In this document: piece by piece, positions 57,900 to 64,000 of the stretch
How positions within the stretch are numbered: the stretch's first letter is position 1
Layout of the letters: each line of letters begins with the position of its first letter
Assembly (NCBI GenBank): GCA_030765065.1
Contig: CM060979.1
Coordinates: 108,488,350 to 108,552,349, forward strand
Source: Deroplatys truncata
Taxonomy: Eukaryota; Arthropoda; Insecta; Mantodea; Mantidae
Length of the DNA stretch: 64,000 nt
Reading direction: 5' to 3'
The notes under the pieces: generated by a model
Databases searched by the model: none
What the model was told of the DNA's origin: nothing
Seen by the model: only the letters and a program-made list of their open reading frames with translations
Translations under genes and position numbers: made by a program

Positions 57900-58488
57900 T
57901 CACTCTACCCGAATTAGGAACAGATAAGGCCTTCTCAACATCCAGAGATATCGCGACGTCAAGGAACCTTCCTGGAATCCCAGGGCGGCCATCACAGGTA
58001 GCAGCTGCTGAGTTGTTGAGTGCCCAGGGCGAAATCCAAATTCATGATCGCGAATAGCTTGAATGTCTCCCAGGAGTGGGGACAAGAAGTTGTAAACCAC
58101 CCTCTCGAAGACTTTCGAGAGGGTTGAAAGGAGCCTAATGGACTCGTAGTTGGCAAGATGCACCGGGTCTTCCCGGGCTTCAAGATGCACATCACCCGGG
58201 CCTCACTTCACTCAAGGGGGAAAGTAACTCAGAGTGAGACACATGTTAAAGACCCTTGTGAAAAAGACCACGGCGTTGAAGGGAAGGTGGCGAAGCATGA
58301 AGGCGATTAGCCCATCAGGTCTTGCTACCTTTTTGGGGTTGAGACGCAGCAGTGCGACATGGAGTTCACTTAGGCAGATGCTAGGAAGCCGAGCCGCGTC
58401 GTCCGGGGACGCCGATAATACCGGCGTACCTCTCCGTGGACACATTTGGAAAATATATCGTCCTGGAGGTAATCTTTTGGATGCATAG
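57900..58488 (-). pseudogene. LINE RT N-terminal fragment
   Basis: The minus strand from 58488 encodes FQMCPRRGTPVLSASPDDAA, then LHVALLRLNPKKVARPDGL (the usual KAPGPDG block), VVFFTRVFNMCLTLSYFPP, NYESIRLLSTLSKVFERVV (usual NYRPISLL) and FGFRPGHSTTQQLLPVMAAL. A final piece near 57930 reads VAISLDVEKAL in another frame. The motif order is that of Jockey/CR1 group RTs. At least two frame changes separate the blocks. Confidence 0.85.
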
Positions 58489-59403
58489 TGAGGCAGCATT
58501 TTTAAAACTTAAATGATTTCAGTCTAATTATATAATATAAAGACATAACAGCCAGCCTAGAGCAATATGAGTATAATGTAATATATAAAATGTATGCAAC
58601 AGTCATTGTATTATGTTTATGTTATTGTGTACATGTATAATAATGTTATGTGAATATATTACGTAATTTAATAATGTAGGTGCTATGAGAATATGGGTCA
58701 AAGGTTGCTAAGAATGAGTTAACAATGACGTAACCTTGAGGCAATAATGAATTGGAAAGTTTAGTAATGCTACGAGTAATTCTTAGAACAATAACGTAAT
58801 TTTTAAAACAGTTTATAAATAGCCAATCAACAACCAGAAAAGCTGAAAATTAAATAAAAGTATTCTATTAGAGTAAAATTAGCCAATAAGACGTGAAATA
58901 GAACAAAATTACAAACGGCAGTCGCTAGACGGCAACGTTCCTGAACTGTTTGATATGTATTCAGTGTGAGACATAAAACTCATTATGGCGAGTATATTAT
59001 AAAGCTTACGTGTTAAAAAGTACAAGTAATTAATAAATAATCTCACAGCTCTCTATATCAGTGAAGTGTTATTTAATCGTGTGAAGGATTAATAAAAGGG
59101 TTGAAGTAAAAATATAATTTGTGTAAGCCTACATTCTTTAGCCGCATCACCCCCTGATAAGAGATACATGTTTCTACAAATTAATACTGTCGCAGCCGAG
59201 GCAAACATAAATACATATAATATTTAAAGAAAACATTAAAATACAAAGTTGATTCCTAAAAGTTGGGGCGAAGGCCACCGGAAAGTAAAGTTGGGCGAAG
59301 GCCACCGGAAACTTTGTATCGCACGTGGTTGCAACTACATCAAGTTTGGCTCTCCAACAGTAGAACTACAATACAACTCCTCCTAAAATAAAACCTCTCC
59401 GCA
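58489..59403 (+). mobile_element. Solo LTR, family A (copy A6), inside the LINE
   Basis: About 915 bp beginning TGAGGCAGCATTTTTAAAAC and ending AACCTCTCCGCA, with the exact duplication ATAG at 58485-58488 and 59404-59407. The LINE reading resumes on either side. It carries GGGGCGAAGGCCACCGG and a second variant, GGGCGAAGGCCACCGG, near 59265-59310. No internal region. Confidence 0.88.
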
Positions 59404-59407
59404 ATAG

Positions 59408-59760
59408 TACGTCCAATGTATTGCGCGAACACATTTTCTTTGACTTAGCGAGGCCATTAATGGAATGGTGATGTGTACTGGTCTCGACAGTTGCGGAGAC
59501 TTTTGGCTGTCCTCCACACGTCTCCACTTTCGATGCACCATCTGGGCATTGTATGCTTCCACGCTTGCACCAAGTGCTCCCCTAGGCGGGTGCGGACCTG
59601 CCGGCATAGCGCCCGATTATGTGGCATATAGTGACGCTGATTGAGTCCTTGTGCTGAATGAGAACAGTTAACTAAACTAGAAGGACATCTGGATAAAGGG
59701 GGCTGAGACATAAACTGTCAGGTTTTGGGCAGTTTGCGTCACTATGGATATTGTAACATC
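59408..59760 (-). pseudogene. LINE ORF2 region between endonuclease and RT
   Basis: The minus strand from 59711 encodes NQRHYMPHNRALCRQVRTRL, GEHLVQAWKHTM and DVWRTAKSLRNCRDQYTSPF, followed by STNGLA-like sequence. This matches the arginine-rich linker upstream of RT in Jockey elements (R.L..H....W......W...K.LRN). It stops at the LTR duplication. Confidence 0.78.
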
Positions 59761-60509
59761 CCTACCGGGAGTGGTTAGTTGCTTACGCTAGGGGGTGATA
59801 GTTCAGAGGTAGGGGGAACCGTCGGTACTGGGGTGGTAAGCCGGCGCGGCGCTCCAGGATGTGGGTAGTTAATTAATGCACAGGGGATGCATGGAACCAA
59901 TAAATTGTATTTGTTTAGTGTAAGTACATGGGGGTCCGTAGTTGGGCTACTTAGACTGGGTAAAACCTGTGCAAGCAGATTTTAGAGAAGATACATCCTT
60001 ACCTGTATAACTGCTGTGGGAGTTCTGGTGCGCTAGTGGCTCGTTTATAGACTGTGGCCTAAGGTGAACGTCAGGCGGGCGCCTAGTGATAGAGCCCGTA
60101 CATAGACGACGTACAAGACAGACCATATCAACAATGGAATCGACTATACATTTGCCCTCCCTCCATTATTCACACTCTTCAGGATTTTCTATTCCAGCCA
60201 GACCGCCGCAGTATAAATACTTTCGGAGGTGCTGACTTCTCATTCCTTGCGCGCCCGTGTTGAGGTAACCGCGTTTCAACATTTTCTGCTCGGTTACCTG
60301 ACGTCATCCCCAGCGCGCAACCTGATCCGCTACAATATGAGGGTTGAGACTGTTGCTTCCAGGGACGGGAAGTCTATAACTATGCGGTTCGGTGAAATGA
60401 AAGTGCGGAGGAAATTCCTAATGCCTTTCCAATCGACCTCTAGGATTCAAATAGACGAGTTCGTAGCTGGAAACCTTAATATTGATTTTTATCAATCCGG
60501 AATTGTAAT

Positions 60510-61160
60510 CGGAATGATGTGCGTTGATATAAGTGAGAATGAGATGGTATACACATTGCTTGGTGATCACGAAGTCGATGACGGAGGACGGCCTCCAGCT
60601 TGCGCATAGTGTGTGGTTATCCAGTTACCTTTCAGATGAAGCAGGGATTCGTGTCTGTCAGATAAATAATTGCTTTGCCTCGAGCGTCCATCCCGAGACC
60701 GAAATGTCAACGCGGGTGCTTGACATTGAAGTCTCCGCTAAGGATAGCATTGGGATGTGGGGCAAGAATTTCAGGTAGTCATTGGGCACAAACCGCCTCC
60801 CAGGGGGATGGTACACAGACTATCATAACCTCCGTACCGCCAAGGTTCAAGTAAATTTATATGGCATCCAGGGTTTGAATAGGTGGGAGCTGGATGGGGC
60901 AATGGGGCAATGGACCATGTTCTACCTCCTGGCTGCTTCCACAGCAACCCTGACGTTCCCGCCAGTGAGAGGCGTAGCCTGGTGAGCGGAAACAATTGTC
61001 TGGACGGAGGTGTGTTTCAGTGACTGGAATGAGTTCTAGAGCATGGGTGCGCAAAATGCAGCACTCATCCCCCTGGCCAATGCGGCCACCGGCGTTCCAG
61101 AACGTAAAACGAAACGAGGCACCAAACTTAGTTTGATTCGCGGTTCTGGGCGAGCGGGAT
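60510..61160 (-). pseudogene. LINE apurinic-type endonuclease domain
   Basis: The minus strand carries the endonuclease landmarks FTFWNAGGRIGQGD (near 61100; usual WNA.GL), LIPVTETHLRPDN (near 61020; usual LL.ETHL with the catalytic Glu), FRSPGYASHWRERQG, ILSGDFNVKH in the middle, and VIDFVITK near 60575. Several frame changes are present. The 126-codon plus-strand frame at 60229-60609 overlaps this region in antisense and is a shadow. Confidence 0.8.
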
Positions 61161-61839
61161 TCAGAAGAGTGAATCCTTCCATGGCTAACAGTATTTTGCC
61201 AGCAGAGTGATTGGCGATGAAGAATTTGACTAAGATCTCCCAAATCTGACAACCGTGGGTATACATCCACCTGAGCGCCACCACGAAGTCAAATCCAGAG
61301 GCTGGAGTGGGTGCTGTGGACTGTTGGAGGGAGCTGCATTGGAGAAGCAGGTGCCTCGTAAAGCCTATCAGCCCTATGCTGAGTCCTGCGGGCGTGGAAG
61401 CACCACGCCCGCTTCGGGAGCCAGCTCGCGTCCCGGAGTGTTCCTGCTACTCCTCAAACCTCAGGAGATAGAGGGTTTTGGGTTTCGGGGAGCTGGAATG
61501 CACATTGTTCTGTGAGTAGTGTTGTATATCTCAAAAGCATTAGACACACGTGGGGCAGGCGGGAGCTGTTGCACAAACTGAACTAGCTTGGGTTTACTCA
61601 TCCTTCTGTTGTGGTGAGTGCTGTTGGTTTGTGAATGACTGTTCACGTTGTTCAGAAAGGCTGGACCAGAGCCGACCGTTGTTGGTGGAAGTGCGCCCTT
61701 GCTCCCTCCTGGCTGACTGGGCTTCTTAGTTCTGTCTCTGAAGAGGCCGCTTACTTCTGGAGGAGATGACAGCCTTCCTCGTTGGTCACGCGCCGTAGCA
61801 GGCTACGTATTCGCCCTTGCAGATTACTCACGTGGACGC

Positions 61840-62490
61840 ATCTATAAGGGCACATTGGTATACGGCTTTGTGATGGATGTCTCCACACATAAGGCAGCGA
61901 AAGTTACTGAAACAAAAGTGGTTAGAGTGGTTAAACTGCAGACACCAGTGGCATTGCGGAGGAGGGACCAGAGCTTCTGTATGCCTCTATCCTTTCTCGC
62001 AGGTAACAGATGGTTGTACACCATCTATCTTGTCCTCCGGGTCATTTGCCCGTTCCACAGCTACAAGAAAGCAGGAATCGGGGATTTTGGCTGTTTGGCC
62101 ACATGAACGGGCTTGGTGAGCTGCTTCCCAATCGGGGTTGAACACCCTGGTTGCAGAGATCGTGTCCCTATGTCGCCCAATCATGTGTCTACGGGTAGCT
62201 TCTGTATGACACTTCTAGCATTATCGAGATCAAATGTGAAGTGCGTATCTTTCTCCTGCCCAAGGAAGACCAGAGGAACTGGTAATCCTCCACATGCATC
62301 GTCTGATAGATGAAACGGATTTTCCGCCTCATCAACATACATGGCCGGCGTGATCTCTTTAAGAAATCCCACTAAACCCCGGAAGTCTCGGCTCTTTTCG
62401 AACAGAACTGAGTAGGAGTTGAAGCCTGGTTTCGGACCACACTGAAAACAAAATCTACTATACCCTGCTACAGCAGTTATGCTTTGTTTG
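61840..62490 (-). pseudogene. LINE ORF1 (RNA-binding protein) remnant
   Basis: On the minus strand, 62430-62370 encodes FEKSRDFRGLVGFLKEITP, the conserved opening of this ORF1 group. Further down, PIPAFL and VAVERANDPEDKI-type sequence occurs. At 61960-61850, FNHSNHFCFSNFRCLMCGD then IHHKAVYQC forms a CCHC-type zinc-knuckle pair in which one Cys is replaced. Frame changes and possible internal loss make it inactive. ORF1 coats the LINE RNA in active elements. Confidence 0.72.
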
Positions 62491-62530
62491 GATACAGACA
62501 TATTCCGGGTAAACAAATACGAAGGTAGTT

Positions 62531-62877
62531 GAGTTAAAAAAACAAAACAATGCAATACTTGTTAATGAGCCAACGAAGACCATTGGTTCCTTACATCAAA
62601 ACACTCAGAAGACATTCCTGAAGAACTTTTGTGAGTTTTTCGGTGGAGTTCGGATTCTCCATGTATATCTTAACTGCACTTAATCTTGCATTGCAGCGGT
62701 CCCTAATCGAAGCACCATTTGATTTAATTATAAGACGCGTTATTAACTACAGATATTGGTTTTCCGGAGCATATATAATTTCTGTGCTGTGGAAAACATT
62801 GTTGGGTCATTAAACGTGTTTCAGAGCTTTTGCTTTATATGTTTTGCTTGCTTTCGATTTCTTACAATGTTCAGCTT
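62531..62877. other. Intergenic stretch, nothing recognised
   Basis: Unassigned sequence between the LINE 5' side and a SINE. Confidence 0.4.
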
Positions 62878-62906
62878 CATCATCATCATCATCATCATCA
62901 TCATCT
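62878..62906. repeat. (TCA)n microsatellite
   Basis: About 28 bp of CAT/ATC triplets directly upstream of the SINE-2 target duplication. Confidence 0.9.
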
Positions 62907-62916
62907 TGATCACCAT

Positions 62917-63202
62917 GTCGTCCTCCGTGTTGTGGTGGTTACCATGCAAGCTTGCAGTTCCCGAGGTCGCGGATTCAATCCCAGTCGAGTACGATGGATT
63001 TCTTCGGGCGTAAAAATATTTGGCATGGCTTCCTTCAGAAGGCAAGTAAAGCCGATGGTCCCGTGTCGTAGATTTACGGCACATAAAGGAATCTCAAGCC
63101 TGATAAAGAAGCCTCTGAGCGAAATTACCGGTCTTTCAAACCCAATATAGAATGGGATGCTAAGGACCACAGCAGATAAAGAGCATCCATAAATAAAAAA
63201 TA
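62917..63202 (+). mobile_element. tRNA-derived SINE, family SINE-2 (copy 2)
   Basis: Starts GTCGTCCTCCGTGTTGTGG; B-box-like GCGGATTCAATCCC near 62970; body TGGCTTCCTTCAGAAGGC, CCCGTGTCGTAGATTTACGG; A-rich tail from about 63190. The exact 8 bp duplication ATCACCAT lies at 62909-62916 and 63203-63210. It matches 2030-2311 along its length. Confidence 0.88.
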
Positions 63203-63210
63203 ATCACCAT

Positions 63211-64000
63211 AGTGACATCATCACTGTCTTTAGCTGTCTGCAGTGCATTCCATTTTTTGATAGAGAAAAATCGTCGACTAATGCTTTAGCGATGCATATT
63301 TTTAGGAAATAGTTATTAAAAATTAAAATTGACTGCATAAGGCTACTATCCAGCGGACGTTATCACATCATATTCACTTTTCAATTTTAAAATAAATGTC
63401 ACATCATATTCACTTTTCAATTTTAAAATAAATGGGCTGGTAGATAATAAGATATGGAGGAGACTATTGTCCTATCAAATATCTTTAACCTTCGTCCTCA
63501 CGAATAGGTATACGTAGAATGCAGCTATACAGAAAAGATAATATTGTTCCATAATAATGGACTGAATTTGTATTTTTACTTCAAAAGCAATATGTCGCAT
63601 TGCTAATAATGAGTGAATTCTGAACAAAGACGCACCCAATTTTGGTCTTTTAACTCCATCAGTGTTTTCCAGGTTTATCTTTTATAATGAAAATCTGGGT
63701 AATCATCAGGTAAATTTCAATTTCTTAAATATAACAATCAGTAGCAATATAGTTCCTGCTTTTTTGAGCTGTGTATAATCTGTAAAATGCTGGGTCCCAA
63801 CTCTTTAAACTAATTCGGCAAATGTTTTAAAACGAAGTGTGAATGCCAAACAAGTACGATGTGGTCTTCTCTCATTGGAAAATCCATGTTAGTACGTGTA
63901 ATCAAAAAAAGAAAAAGCAGTGGGAAAAGAGCAGTTGATATGGGGAACGCGGATGTGAGTTGCACAATGAAGGCAGTTCTGCCAACTGACACATAATGTG
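63211..64000. other. Intergenic stretch with a 36 bp tandem duplication
   Basis: 63363-63398 and 63399-63434 are identical 36 bp units (TCACATCATATTCACTTTTC then AATTTTAAAATAAATG). Otherwise nothing is recognised up to the end of the window. Confidence 0.6.

Larger units (their letters stand above)
57900..62530 (-). mobile_element. Jockey-type LINE, 3'-incomplete, split by an LTR
   Basis: On the minus strand, reading from 62530 downward, it has ORF1 with zinc knuckles (about 62490-61840), a linker, the endonuclease (about 61160-60510), the endonuclease-RT linker (to about 59408), LTR A6, then the first RT motifs (58488-57900). It breaks off in RT near LDVEKAL, so the RT catalytic box and 3' end are missing. 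LINEs usually lose their 5' end, so loss of the 3' end implies a later deletion or rearrangement at about 57900. Confidence 0.8.

Noticed and set aside
60229-60609. 126-codon plus-strand open frame that looks protein-like
   Set aside because: It overlaps the LINE endonuclease region in antisense; the minus strand has VIDFVITK and related motifs there, so the plus frame is a shadow.

Overview
This 64 kb window looks like AT-rich intergenic DNA from a large, repeat-heavy arthropod genome, most likely an insect. The reasons are several tRNA-derived SINE families, a Jockey-type LINE, Tc1/mariner-like and insect-type MULE transposases, a P-element-like transposase remnant, and roughly 1 kb solo LTRs. 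No bacterial or viral gene organisation is visible. I found no convincing intact host gene: every recognisable coding sequence belongs to a decayed transposable element. The species cannot be named from the sequence.

Layout. 0-6.4 kb: a solo LTR (family A), a SINE-2, and a cluster of an unclassified high-copy repeat (called repeat C here) interrupted by a SINE-1. 7.6-8.7 kb: an internally deleted mariner-like element. 10.7-12.6 kb: a LINE 3' end and two decayed coding fragments. 13.7-14.8 kb: LTR-A. 18.0-18.9 kb: repeat C. 21.9-23.6 kb: a large inverted-repeat (foldback) element with a MITE inside one arm. 24.3-25.9 kb: a LINE reverse-transcriptase remnant split by a 592 bp insert that carries a near-perfect 92 bp hairpin. 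27.8-29.6 kb: a short LTR-A and SINE chimeras. 30.8-32.1 kb: a P-element-like remnant. 35.0-38.2 kb: a SINE-1 split by LTR-A, a SINE-3, and a repeat C split by a SINE-4. 40.3-42.5 kb: LTR-A and LTR-B.

42.8-46.6 kb is the best-resolved locus. A mariner-like element has both a MULE (9 bp target duplication) and an LTR-A (4 bp target duplication) inserted just upstream of its transposase start. 48.5-56.5 kb: more repeat C, LTR-B with a 36 bp minisatellite, and a MITE interrupted by repeat C. 57.5-62.5 kb: a SINE-4, then a Jockey-type LINE on the minus strand with ORF1, endonuclease and start of RT, split by LTR-A. 62.9-63.2 kb: SINE-2.

The window is best read as a fossil record of layered insertions rather than as a set of cooperating genes. 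Nine LTRs (seven family A, two family B) each have an exact 4 bp target duplication, so they are solo LTRs. The LTR-A 3' ends contain repeated units that look like 'LTR end plus primer-binding site', which is the most unusual structural observation here. Repeat family names (LTR-A, LTR-B, SINE-1 to SINE-4, repeat C, repeat D) are labels for this report only.
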